Assembly: GCF_003852235.1 (NCBI RefSeq)
Contig: NZ_CP027732.1
Location: 2,666,001 to 2,730,000, forward strand
Direction of reading: 5' to 3'
DNA length: 64,000 bases
Origin: Pseudomonas sp. R4-35-07
GTDB taxonomy: Bacteria; Pseudomonadota; Gammaproteobacteria; Pseudomonadales; Pseudomonadaceae
Every line of letters starts with the position of its first letter. Position 1 is the first letter of the stretch. Of the stretch, positions 16,888 to 26,787 are shown piece after piece. The translations under genes and the position numbers were made by a program. The notes beneath the pieces are model-generated. The model had not been told where the DNA came from. It saw only the letters and a program-made list of their open reading frames with translations, and searched no databases.

Positions 16888-18096
16888 ATGTCTGCCTTCA
16901 ATGCCGTTGAAAAAGGCGCCGCCGCCGTTGGCGCTCACCTGGTCCGCGATGTCAGCCTGCCGGCCCTGGTGCTGCACCGCGAGGCCCTGGAACACAACAT
17001 TCGCTGGATGCAGCAATTCGTCAGTGACAGCGGCGCGCAGTTGGCGCCACACGGCAAGACCAGCATGATGCCGGCGCTGTTTCAGCGTCAGCTCGCCCAG
17101 GGCGCCTGGGGCATTACCCTGGCCACTGCGGTGCAGACCCGCGCCGCCTACGCCGGCGGGGTGCGCCGTGTGCTGATGGCCAACCAACTGGTTGGCGCGC
17201 CGAACATGGCGCTGATCGCCGACCTGCTGGCCGACCCGGATTTCGATTTTCACTGCATGGTCGACCATCCGGACAACGTTGCCGACCTCGGCCTGTTCTT
17301 CGCCGCCCGTGGCCTGCGCCTGAACGTGATGATCGAATACGGCGTGGTCGGTGGCCGTTGCGGTTGCCGCAGCGAGCAGCAAGTTCGCGAGCTGGCAGAG
17401 GCGATCAAGGCCCAGCCGGCCCTGGCCCTTACCGGTATTGAAGGATATGAAGGTGTGATCCATGGCGATCAGGCGATCAGCGGCATTCGCGCGTTCGCGG
17501 CCAGCCTGGTGCGCCAGGCGGTAGACCTGCAAGACAACGGCTATTTCGACCTGCCCACGCCAATCGTGACGGCGTCGGGTTCGGCCTGGTATGACCTGAT
17601 TGCCGAATCGTTCGAGGCGCAGAATGCCGCCGGCCGCTTCCTCAGCGTCCTGCGCCCCGGCAGCTACGTGGCCCACGACCATGGCATCTACAAAGACGCG
17701 CAATGCTGTGTGCTTGACCGTCGCAGCGACCTCAACGAAGGCCTGCGCCCGGCGCTGGAAGTCTGGGCCCATGTGCAATCGTTGCCGGAACCGGGCTTTG
17801 CGGTGATCGCCCTGGGCAAGCGCGACGTAGCCTACGATGCCGGTCTGCCGGTGCCGCTCAAGCGCTACAGGGCCGGAGTTTTACCGGCCGAGGGCGATGA
17901 TGTGAGCGCGTGCCAGGTGACCGCCGTGATGGACCAACACGCGTTCATGACCGTGGCGCCGGGGGTTGAACTGCGCATTGGCGACATCATTTCGTTTGGT
18001 ACTTCCCATCCATGCCTGACCTTCGATAAGTGGCAGGTGGGTTGCCTGGTGGATGAGCAACTGCGGGTGGTCGAGTCACTGCATACCTGCTTCTAG
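16888..18096 (+). CDS. PLP-dependent lyase of the DSD1/D-threonine aldolase family (probable amino-sugar-acid dehydratase)
   Basis: This 402-aa protein has an alanine-racemase-like barrel with the PLP lysine in APHGKTSMMPALF near residues 52-64 and a C-terminal beta domain ending with the metal-site-like stretch SFGTSHPCLTFDKW. The family includes D-threonine aldolase, D-serine dehydratase and so-called amino acid deaminases, which use PLP and a divalent metal. With RidA upstream and a KDG-kinase-like gene downstream, the simplest reading is ammonia elimination from D-glucosaminate to give 2-keto-3-deoxygluconate. The fold is secure; the substrate is inferred and D-serine/D-threonine activity is the alternative. 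Confidence 0.82.
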   Translation: MSAFNAVEKGAAAVGAHLVRDVSLPALVLHREALEHNIRWMQQFVSDSGAQLAPHGKTSMMPALFQRQLAQGAWGITLATAVQTRAAYAGGVRRVLMANQLVGAPNMALIADLLADPDFDFHCMVDHPDNVADLGLFFAARGLRLNVMIEYGVVGGRCGCRSEQQVRELAEAIKAQPALALTGIEGYEGVIHGDQAISGIRAFAASLVRQAVDLQDNGYFDLPTPIVTASGSAWYDLIAESFEAQNAAGRFLSVLRPGSYVAHDHGIYKDAQCCVLDRRSDLNEGLRPALEVWAHVQSLPEPGFAVIALGKRDVAYDAGLPVPLKRYRAGVLPAEGDDVSACQVTAVMDQHAFMTVAPGVELRIGDIISFGTSHPCLTFDKWQVGCLVDEQLRVVESLHTCF

Positions 18097-18109
18097 ACCG
18101 AGTCGCGCC

Positions 18110-18175
18110 TATCGGGGGCAAGCCCCCTCCCACAGGGGAATGCATTCCAAATGTGGGAGGGGGCTTGCCCCGATG
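18110..18175. repeat. REP pair (type A), close tail-to-tail copies
   Basis: Two REP cores in opposite orientation lie only about 25 nt apart between the PLP-lyase and sugar-kinase genes. Their order is reversed relative to the wider doublets in the window (the complement core first). Confidence 0.85.
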
Positions 18176-18204
18176 AGTCCATCAGCCCCACCGAGACAGC
18201 AGCC

Positions 18205-19110
18205 ATGACCACTAAACCGCGCATCGCCCTGATCGGCGAATGCATGATCGAACTGCAACACCGCGCCGACGGCAGCCTGCACCAGAGCTTCGGCGGCGAC
18301 ACCCTGAACGCGGCGGTGTACCTGCGCCGCGAGCTGGGCGATCTTGGCACTGTCGATTACGTCACCGCCCTGGGCGATGACAGTTTCAGCGATGCCATGT
18401 GCCAACAGTGGGCTGATGAAGGCCTCGGACTGGGCATGGTCCAGCGCCTGGCCGGGCGTTTGCCGGGTTTGTATTGCATCCAGACCGACGCCAACGGCGA
18501 GCGCAAATTCCTCTACTGGCGCAACGAAGCGGCTGTGCGCGACTGTTTTACCACGCCGGCCGCCGAGCCGATCCTGGCAGCCCTGCCGGGCTATGACTGG
18601 GTGTATTTCAGCGGCATCACCCTGGCGGTGCTGGGGGAAATCGGGCGTGAGCGTTTACTCGAAAGTCTGATCGAAACCCGGCGTCGCGGCGGTAAGGTCG
18701 TATTCGACAACAACTACCGGCCGCGTCTGTGGGCGAACATCGAGGCGGCCCGCGCGGCGTATCACCGCGTGTTGGGCGAGGTGGATATCGCCTTGCTCAC
18801 CGAGGACGACGAGCGCGCGTTGTTCGGTTATGCCGACAGCGAGCAGGTGTTTGCGGCCTACCCGATGATTGAGGAGGTGGTGCTCAAGCGCGGCGCGGAT
18901 GACTGTTTGATCCGCTGCGCCGGCGAGCGCTTTGCTGTGCCGGCGTTGAAGGTGGAGAAGGTAGTGGACACCACGGCAGCGGGGGATTCGTTCAGTGCGG
19001 CGTATTTGGCCGGTCGGCTCAAGGGCGGTTCGCCGGAGCAGGCTGCTTTGGCCGGGCATCGGTTGGCGAGTCGTGTGATTCAGGTGCCGGGTGCTTTGAT
19101 ACCCAGGTGA
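18205..19110 (+). CDS. kdgK: PfkB-family sugar kinase, 2-keto-3-deoxygluconate kinase-like
   Basis: This 301-aa PfkB/ribokinase-fold protein has the N-terminal IALIGECMIEL strand, the GGDTLNAAVYL substrate loop near residue 31 and the C-terminal anion-hole motif DTTAAGDSFSAAYLAGRL carrying the catalytic Asp. Its length and motifs match KdgK, which phosphorylates 2-keto-3-deoxygluconate for Entner-Doudoroff cleavage. ATG 18205 is used; the longer frame reads into the REP pair. The name is moderately secure, since related PfkB enzymes differ in substrate. Confidence 0.78.
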   Translation: MTTKPRIALIGECMIELQHRADGSLHQSFGGDTLNAAVYLRRELGDLGTVDYVTALGDDSFSDAMCQQWADEGLGLGMVQRLAGRLPGLYCIQTDANGERKFLYWRNEAAVRDCFTTPAAEPILAALPGYDWVYFSGITLAVLGEIGRERLLESLIETRRRGGKVVFDNNYRPRLWANIEAARAAYHRVLGEVDIALLTEDDERALFGYADSEQVFAAYPMIEEVVLKRGADDCLIRCAGERFAVPALKVEKVVDTTAAGDSFSAAYLAGRLKGGSPEQAALAGHRLASRVIQVPGALIPR

Positions 19111-19127
19111 ATGGCCGCCTGCGGCGG

Positions 19128-19203
19128 ATCGGGGGCAAGCTCCCTCCCACACTTTGATGTGTGAATACATTCAAATGTGGGAGGGGGCTTGCCCCCGATG
19201 GCG
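19128..19203. repeat. REP pair (type A)
   Basis: Two opposed REP cores lie between the convergent sugar-kinase and parvulin genes, a position where they could end transcription from both sides. Confidence 0.85.
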
Positions 19204-19219
19204 GTTGAAAGCCAACCCA

Positions 19220-19495
19220 TCAATCCCGGTAAAACACCTGCACCAAGTGATAACCAAACTTGCTCTTGACCGGCCCATGCACCACCCGCAGCGGTTTCTT
19301 GAAGATCACCGCATCGATCGCCCCGACCATCTGCCCTGGCCGCACTTCACCCAGATCACCGCCGCGCTTGCCCGACGGGCAAGTGGAGTACTTCTTGGCC
19401 AGTACATCAAAGGCTTCGCCCTTGGCAATGCGCTGCTTGAGCTGTTCGGCTTCTTCGCTGGTTTTCACCAGGATATGACGGGCTTGGGCTTTCAT
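19220..19495 (-). CDS. ppiC: Parvulin-type peptidyl-prolyl isomerase (PpiC-like), copy 1
   Basis: This 91-aa single-domain parvulin has the family strands ARHILVKTSEEAEQL, YSTCPSGKRGGDLG and FGYHLVQVFYRD. It catalyses cis-trans isomerisation of Xaa-Pro bonds in the cytoplasm (no signal peptide). A second, clearly related 93-aa copy lies at 33909-34190. It is probably transcribed alone, downstream of the hybrid kinase gene. Confidence 0.92.
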   Translation of the reverse strand: MKAQARHILVKTSEEAEQLKQRIAKGEAFDVLAKKYSTCPSGKRGGDLGEVRPGQMVGAIDAVIFKKPLRVVHGPVKSKFGYHLVQVFYRD

Positions 19496-19528
19496 CGATC
19501 TCTACCAGGTGTGCGACGGCGCGCGATT

Positions 19529-19546
19529 ATGCCTGAACTCAGGCAT
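19529..19546 (-). terminator. Weak hairpin overlapping the kinase stop codon
   Basis: ATGCCTG-AACT-CAGGCAT forms a perfect 7-bp stem covering the stop codon of the hybrid kinase gene. No U-tract follows, so termination is uncertain. Confidence 0.25.
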
Positions 19547-22076
19547 CGACGCCGATCATGCTGCGGATTTTGGTCGCCAGCAGGTCAATGGAAAACGGCT
19601 TGGCCACCATGTCCATGCCGTGCTCCAGAAAGCCCTGGCGCTCGGCGGCTTTTTCGGCGTAGCCGGTCATGAACAGCACGCGCAGCCCCGGCCGGTGCTG
19701 GCGGGCGATTTCCGCCAGTTGCCGGCCGTTCATGCCCGGCAGGCCGACGTCGGTCACCAGCAGGTCGACGCGTAAATCCGATTCCAACAACGGCAGCGCC
19801 GTGCGCGCGTCCGCGGCCTGGTGCGCGGTGTAACCCAGTTCATCGAGCAGATTGACCACCAGCATGCGCACCGCCGGGTCGTCCTCGACCACCACCACCG
19901 CTTCGCCGGCCAGGGCCAGCGGCGCTTCGGCCAGGCTGGCGGGCAGGCTGCTTTCCAGCGCAGTGCCGTGCAGGCGCGGCAGGTACAGGCGCACGCAGGT
20001 GCCCTGGCCCGGTTCGCTCTGGATAGTCACGTGGCCCCCCGATTGCTGGGCAAAGCCGTAGATCATCGACAAGCCCAGGCCGGTGCCCTGTCCGATGGGT
20101 TTGGTGGTGAAAAACGGGTCGAAGGCTTTGGCGAGAATTTTCGGCGCCATGCCGCTGCCGTTGTCGCGCACGCCGAGCATCACGTAGTCGCCGGCCTTGA
20201 CGGGCTCCAGGGTGGTGATATCGGTGCCGTCCAGATAGCTGTTGGCGGTTTCGATCAGCAGTTCACCGCCGTCGGGCATGGCGTCACGGGCATTGATTAC
20301 CAGGTTGAGCAGCGCATTTTCCAGTTGGCTGGCGTCGGTGTTCACCGGCCAGATGTCTTTGCCAAGCTGCACGGTGAGCGTGATATGCGCGCCCTTGGTG
20401 CGGCGGAACAGATCTTCCAGGGACGCCACCAACTGGTTGGGATCGGTGGGGCGCTTGTCCAGCGACTGGCGCCGCGAGAACGCCAGCAGCCGGTGGGTTA
20501 GGGCGGCGGCGCGGTGGGCGGAGGCCACGGCGGCATCGGCAAAGCGGCCGATGTCTTCGCTGCGGCCGGCGGCAATGTAGCGTTGCATCAGGTCGAGGCT
20601 GCCGATGATGCCGGTGAGCATATTGTTGAAGTCGTGGGCGATACCGCCGGTGAGCTGGCCCACGGCTTCCATTTTCTGCGCGTGGCGCAGCGCGTCTTCA
20701 GCCCGCTCGCGCTCGAACATTTCGTTGTGCAGGCGCTGGTTGGCCTCGGCCAGCGCCTGGGTGCGCTGGGCCACGCGCTCTTCGAGGTTTTCGTTGAGGT
20801 GGCGCAGGGCTTCTTCAGTGAGTTTGCGTTCGGTCTCGTCGATCACAAAGATATAGAAACCGTTCACCGAGCCGTCAGTGCTGAAGCGCGGCAGGTACTT
20901 CATCAAGGCATGGCGCGGCCGCCCGTCGCGATGCGGCGTGACGGTCATGAAGCTGCACGCCTTGCCGTTGAGCGCGGCGGCGATCTTGTCTTCGCGGCCG
21001 GCGTACACCTCGTCGCCCAGCACTTCACGGATGGTCTTGCCGTACAGCTCCTGGGGCGTTTTGCCGTACCAGTCGAGGTAAGCGCTGTTGTTCAGGCGAA
21101 AGCGCTGCTCGTGGTCGACGTAGCCGATCAGGACCGGCATGGCGTTGATGATCAGTTGCAGTTCGGTCTGGCTTTGACGCAGCGCCTGCTCGGTGTGCTT
21201 GCGCTCGGTGAGGTCCAGCGCGGCACCGAGGAAGCGGGCGGGGCGGCCTTGCGGGTCCTTGTAGCAGCGGCCACGGGCAAACACCCAGCGTACCTGGCCG
21301 TCGGCTTGCAGCAGGCGGTATTCCTCGGCGTATTCGGTGCCGAAAGTGATGCAATGCTTGATGCTGCGCGTGACCGTGCCACGGTCTTCGGGATGCACGC
21401 CGAGCAGGTAGGCGCTGATGGGCAGCAGGCCGGCGTCATTGGGGTCGACGCCGTGCAGGTAAGCGAAATGTGCGTCGGCGATAAACCGGTCTTCGCCGAT
21501 GTCCCAGTCCCAGGTGCCTACCGCGTCGGTCGCCGCCAGGGCCAGTTGCAGTCGTTGCTCGGTGTTGTGCTGGGCCTTTAGGCTGTCTTCGGAGCGCTGT
21601 TGCAGTTCGAGGGCCTTGCTGCGCCGCTCGTTGGTTTCGATGGCCGTGACCAGGATGCCGGCTACGCGGCCGCTTTCATCGCGCACCGGGCTGTAGGTCA
21701 GGTCAAGCCAGATCTCGGTGTCGCGCTGGTCGCGCTGCAGCACGAAACGCTGCTCGCTGAAGGTGCGCACCTGGCCGCTGAGCACCGCGTCGTAGACCGG
21801 CGCGGCGAAGCTTTGCAGCTCCGGCCAGGTCGCATGCACCGGCTGGCCCAGGGCGCCGGGGTGCTTGTTGCCAGCCAGGCGGGCGAAACCATCGTTATAC
21901 AGCTGGGTGAGCTGCTCGCCCCAGAGCAGCAGCATCGGCATGGGCGAATGCACCACGATATCCACGGCGGTGCGCAGACTTTGCGGCCAATCATTGGCCT
22001 CACCGAGGGGGCTTTGCGCCCAGTCCAGCCGCTCGATCATTGCCGCGGCGTCGCTACCGGTGGATGTTCCATTCAT
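19539..22076 (-). CDS. Hybrid sensor histidine kinase with three PAS domains and a C-terminal receiver
   Basis: This 845-aa protein shows three PAS-like regions (roughly residues 15-150, 170-300 and 305-415). A short coiled coil follows, then a HisKA domain with the phospho-accepting His near residue 480 ([11 protein letters not shown]), an HATPase domain ([11 protein letters not shown], then [12 protein letters not shown]) and a receiver domain with the Asp in [10 protein letters not shown]. No transmembrane helix or signal was seen, so it probably senses a cytoplasmic cue. No response regulator with an output domain is adjacent, making it an orphan. The signal is unknown. Confidence 0.88.
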   Translation of the reverse strand: MNGTSTGSDAAAMIERLDWAQSPLGEANDWPQSLRTAVDIVVHSPMPMLLLWGEQLTQLYNDGFARLAGNKHPGALGQPVHATWPELQSFAAPVYDAVLSGQVRTFSEQRFVLQRDQRDTEIWLDLTYSPVRDESGRVAGILVTAIETNERRSKALELQQRSEDSLKAQHNTEQRLQLALAATDAVGTWDWDIGEDRFIADAHFAYLHGVDPNDAGLLPISAYLLGVHPEDRGTVTRSIKHCITFGTEYAEEYRLLQADGQVRWVFARGRCYKDPQGRPARFLGAALDLTERKHTEQALRQSQTELQLIINAMPVLIGYVDHEQRFRLNNSAYLDWYGKTPQELYGKTIREVLGDEVYAGREDKIAAALNGKACSFMTVTPHRDGRPRHALMKYLPRFSTDGSVNGFYIFVIDETERKLTEEALRHLNENLEERVAQRTQALAEANQRLHNEMFERERAEDALRHAQKMEAVGQLTGGIAHDFNNMLTGIIGSLDLMQRYIAAGRSEDIGRFADAAVASAHRAAALTHRLLAFSRRQSLDKRPTDPNQLVASLEDLFRRTKGAHITLTVQLGKDIWPVNTDASQLENALLNLVINARDAMPDGGELLIETANSYLDGTDITTLEPVKAGDYVMLGVRDNGSGMAPKILAKAFDPFFTTKPIGQGTGLGLSMIYGFAQQSGGHVTIQSEPGQGTCVRLYLPRLHGTALESSLPASLAEAPLALAGEAVVVVEDDPAVRMLVVNLLDELGYTAHQAADARTALPLLESDLRVDLLVTDVGLPGMNGRQLAEIARQHRPGLRVLFMTGYAEKAAERQGFLEHGMDMVAKPFSIDLLATKIRSMIGVDA

Positions 22077-22217
22077 GAAAAAGCCTTGCGTATCACGCTT
22101 TGAAAAATGACAACACCCATTATTTCAAGAGACAACGACGGGTGGCTACCTCAAAAAATAGCACGCATTGCCGGTTTTTCTGCAAAACGCCGTATCGGGG
22201 CTGAAACCTTTCATCTG

Positions 22218-24170
<1,953 letters not shown>

Positions 24171-24206
24171 TGCGGGGTCTCTCGTTCTTCCAAACAACAG
24201 AGTTCC

Positions 24207-24300
24207 AATGTGGGAGGGGGCTTGCCCCCGATGGCGGTGTTTCAGTTTGCACATTCATTGACTGACCCACCGCTATCGGGAGCAAGCCCCCTCCCACATT
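24207..24300. repeat. REP doublet (type A)
   Basis: Opposed REP cores lie between the dehydrogenase and synthetase genes, inside what looks like one leftward operon. Confidence 0.9.
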
Positions 24301-24322
24301 TTTGATCTCCAGTGTTTGGGGG

Positions 24323-25096
24323 TTACTGGGCCAACCAACCACCATCGATATTCCACGCCGCGCCACGCACCTGGCTACCGGCCTCACTGCACAAAAACAG
24401 CACCAGCTCACCCAGCTGCGGCGGCGTGACGAACTCCAGCGACGGTTGTTTCTCCGCCAGCAGATCATGCTGCGCCTGCTGCGGGCTCACCCCGTTGGCC
24501 GCGCGATCGTCGATCTGCTTCTGCACCAGCGGCGTCAGCACCCAACCCGGGCAAATCGCGTTGCACGTCACGTTGCTGGTTGCGGTTTCCAGGCCCACAA
24601 CCTTGGTCAGGCCGATCACCCCATGCTTGGCCGCCACATAGGCCGCCTTGCCCACCGAGCCCACCTGGCCGTGCACCGAGGCGATATTGACGATGCGCCC
24701 CCAGCCTTTGGCCTTCATGCCCGGCAGGCTCAAGCGCGTGCTGTGGAACACCGATGACAGGTTGATGGCGATGATCGAGTCCCAGCGCTCCACCGGAAAC
24801 TCTTCCACCGCCGCCACATGCTGGATGCCGGCGTTATTGACCAGTATGTCGACGCCGCCGAATTCACGCTCGGCATAGGCCAGCATTTCGGCGATCTGCG
24901 CCGGGTCGCTGACGTCTGCCGGGTGATGCCCGACCTTGCCGCCAAACGCCTGCACCTGGGCGATCACGCCGCTGGCATCGCCGAAGCCGTTGAGGATCAG
25001 GTTGGCGCCGGCCTTGGCCAGGCTCAGGGCGATGCCCAGGCCGATGCCGCTGGTGGAGCCGGTGACCAGGGCGGTCTTGCCGTTCAATGTCGTCAT
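24323..25096 (-). CDS. bdhA: D-3-hydroxybutyrate dehydrogenase
   Basis: This 257-aa SDR has the NAD+ loop GSTSGIGLG near residue 14, NNAG, a catalytic SVHGQVGSVGKAAYVAAKHG (Ser, Tyr and Lys) and the substrate-region residues ICPGWVLTPLVQKQI typical of bacterial 3-hydroxybutyrate dehydrogenase. It oxidises (R)-3-hydroxybutyrate to acetoacetate. It lies between the permease gene and the acetoacetyl-CoA synthetase gene, a complete uptake-to-CoA-ester route. Confidence 0.92.
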   Translation of the reverse strand: MTTLNGKTALVTGSTSGIGLGIALSLAKAGANLILNGFGDASGVIAQVQAFGGKVGHHPADVSDPAQIAEMLAYAEREFGGVDILVNNAGIQHVAAVEEFPVERWDSIIAINLSSVFHSTRLSLPGMKAKGWGRIVNIASVHGQVGSVGKAAYVAAKHGVIGLTKVVGLETATSNVTCNAICPGWVLTPLVQKQIDDRAANGVSPQQAQHDLLAEKQPSLEFVTPPQLGELVLFLCSEAGSQVRGAAWNIDGGWLAQ

Positions 25097-25103
25097 GAAA
25101 ACC

Positions 25104-26495
25104 TCACACTATGCCGGTGGCGTAGAACGTACCGATCACCACGAACACCGCGAGGGTCTTGATGATCGTGATGCCGAAAATATCCTTGTAGGCTTCGCGG
25201 TGGGTCAGCCCGGTCACCGCCAGCAGCGTGATCACCGCGCCGTTGTGGGGCAGGGTGTCCATGCCGCCGCTGGCCATGGCCGCGACCCGATGCAGCACTT
25301 CAAGGGGGATATTGGCCGCATGGGCCGCTGAAATAAAGCTCTCGGACATGGCCGCCAGGGCGATGCTCATACCGCCGGATGCGGAGCCGGTGATCCCTGC
25401 CAGCAAGGTCACGGTAATCGCTTCGTTGACCAGCGGGTTGGGGATGCCCTTGAGCCAGTCCGCCAATACCAGGAACCCCGGCAGCGAGGCGATCACTGCA
25501 CCGAACCCGTATTCGGAAGCGGTGTTCATCGCTGCCAGCAGCGCGCCGCTGACCGCACTTTTGCTGCCCTCGGCCAGCTTGCTTTTGATCGCCGAAAAAC
25601 CGCACACCAATACCACGATAATCCCCACCAGCAACGCCGCCTGCACCGCCCAGATCGCGGTGAGCTTGGCGATTTCGGTGGTCACCGGGGCGCTCATGCC
25701 CGGCAGGCTGAGGCTGTGGGTCTTGCCGTACCACTGCGGGATCCAGTGGGTGAACAGCAGGTTCATCACCCCCACCAGAAGCAACGGCGACAGCGCGATC
25801 CAGGGGTTGGGCAGGGCCAGGTTCTCGGCGGTTTCCGGCTCGTTGCGCAGCTCGGTGCCGTAGCCTTCACCCGCGCGCTGGGCCTTGTTGCGCTGGCGCG
25901 ACAGGTAGAGCATGCCGGCGCAGAACACGAAGATCGTACCGATCAGCCCCAACCACGGCGCCGCCCAGGCGGTGGTGTTGAAGAAGGTGCTGGGGATAAT
26001 GTTCTGGATCTGCGGCGTGCCGGGCAGGGCGTCCATGGTGAACGAGAACGCACCGAGGGCGATGGTGGCCGGGATCAGGCGCTTGGGGATATTGCTCTGG
26101 CGGAACATCTCCGCGGCAAACGGGTACACCGCAAACACCACCACGAACAGTGACACGCCGCCGTAAGTGAGCAGGGCACAGACCAACACAATCACCAGCA
26201 TCGCCTGGCGCGTGCCGAGCAAACGAATGGCGGCGGCGACGATGGAACGCGAGAACCCCGACAACTCGATCAGCTTGCCGAACACCGCACCGAGCAGGAA
26301 CACCGGGAAATACAGCTTGATGAAACCGACCATTTTCTCCATGAACACCCCGGTGAAGGCCGGTGCGACAGCGGAAGGGTCAGTCAGCAGAACAGCGCCG
26401 AGGGCGGCGATCGGGGCAAACAGGATAACGCTATAGCCACGGTAGGCAGCCAGCATCAGCAGCGCCAGGGCTGCCAAGGCAATGATCACACTCAT
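25104..26495 (-). CDS. GntP-family permease, probable 3-hydroxybutyrate transporter
   Basis: This 463-aa polytopic inner-membrane protein (about twelve hydrophobic segments) has GntP/CitM-type features such as GASSGMSI-like ITGSASGGMSIAL near residue 375 and MDALPGTPQIQNIIPSTFF. It is the first gene of the operon with the dehydrogenase (7-nt gap). This position and the activator gene upstream mirror the P. aeruginosa PA2003-PA2005 region for (R)-3-hydroxybutyrate use. Its leader carries both a sigma54 promoter match and a CA motif. Confidence 0.88.
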   Translation of the reverse strand: MSVIIALAALALLMLAAYRGYSVILFAPIAALGAVLLTDPSAVAPAFTGVFMEKMVGFIKLYFPVFLLGAVFGKLIELSGFSRSIVAAAIRLLGTRQAMLVIVLVCALLTYGGVSLFVVVFAVYPFAAEMFRQSNIPKRLIPATIALGAFSFTMDALPGTPQIQNIIPSTFFNTTAWAAPWLGLIGTIFVFCAGMLYLSRQRNKAQRAGEGYGTELRNEPETAENLALPNPWIALSPLLLVGVMNLLFTHWIPQWYGKTHSLSLPGMSAPVTTEIAKLTAIWAVQAALLVGIIVVLVCGFSAIKSKLAEGSKSAVSGALLAAMNTASEYGFGAVIASLPGFLVLADWLKGIPNPLVNEAITVTLLAGITGSASGGMSIALAAMSESFISAAHAANIPLEVLHRVAAMASGGMDTLPHNGAVITLLAVTGLTHREAYKDIFGITIIKTLAVFVVIGTFYATGIV

Positions 26496-26508
26496 GGTGT
26501 GTCTCCAA

Positions 26509-26516
26509 TTGTTATT
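26509..26516 (-). promoter_or_regulatory. Candidate Hfq/Crc catabolite-activity motif before the permease gene
   Basis: On the minus strand the leader reads AATAACAATTGGAG, a perfect AAYAAYAA match directly before the GGAG ribosome-binding site of the permease gene. This suggests translational catabolite repression of 3-hydroxybutyrate uptake. Confidence 0.45.
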
Positions 26517-26546
26517 TTTGTGGGTGAAACGCTGGAGAACGGCTAT

Positions 26547-26562
26547 AGCGAGATGTGTGCCA
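26547..26562 (-). promoter_or_regulatory. Sigma54 (-24/-12) promoter of the 3-hydroxybutyrate operon
   Basis: The minus strand reads TGGCACACATCTCGCT, matching TGGCAC-N5-TTGCW except for one base, with the required GG and GC dinucleotides spaced by 10 nt. It lies about 50 nt before the permease ATG and an activator of the sigma54 class is encoded immediately upstream. An A/T-rich tract (26574-26595) between promoter and upstream dyads could be an IHF bend site. Confidence 0.75.
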
Positions 26563-26624
26563 GGTTTCTAACTTATTGAAATATAAAAATATTTAGCTGT
26601 TTCTTGGCGAGAGTTCCAGTCATT

Positions 26625-26640
26625 GTCTCAATTCAGAGAC
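26625..26640. promoter_or_regulatory. Candidate activator site 1 (GTCTC-N6-GAGAC)
   Basis: This is a perfect 5-bp inverted repeat GTCTC-AATTCA-GAGAC, about 63-78 bp upstream of the -24 element, a normal distance for an enhancer-binding-protein site. The same arms and spacing recur at 26772-26787. Confidence 0.6.
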
Positions 26641-26652
26641 CGCCACCGATCA

Positions 26653-26746
26653 AATGTGGGAGGGGGCTTGCCCCCGATGGCGGTGGGTCAGCCAGCACAA
26701 ACATTGACTGAACTATAGTTATCGGGGGCAAGCCCCCTCCCACATT
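26653..26746. repeat. REP doublet (type A) between the two activator-site candidates
   Basis: Opposed REP cores about 45 nt apart lie between the two GTCTC-N6-GAGAC dyads and downstream of the regulator gene. REP doublets can bind DNA gyrase or IHF in enteric bacteria; here a role is unproven. Confidence 0.9.
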
Positions 26747-26771
26747 AGACTGTCTTGAAAGTGAGAACGCT

Positions 26772-26787
26772 GTCTCTTTAGCGAGAC
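26772..26787. promoter_or_regulatory. Candidate activator site 2 (GTCTC-N6-GAGAC) overlapping the regulator stop codon
   Basis: GTCTC-TTTAGC-GAGAC has the same arms and 6-nt spacer as the dyad at 26625-26640. It covers the final codons and stop of the regulator gene, about 210 bp upstream of the -24 element. Confidence 0.5.

Noticed and set aside
16342..17778. 478-codon minus-strand frame opposite the IclR and PLP-lyase genes
   Set aside because: It is antisense to two well-supported genes and lacks recognisable domains.
20514..21581. 355-codon plus-strand frame opposite the hybrid kinase
   Set aside because: It is antisense to conserved HisKA/PAS coding sequence and has no family signature.
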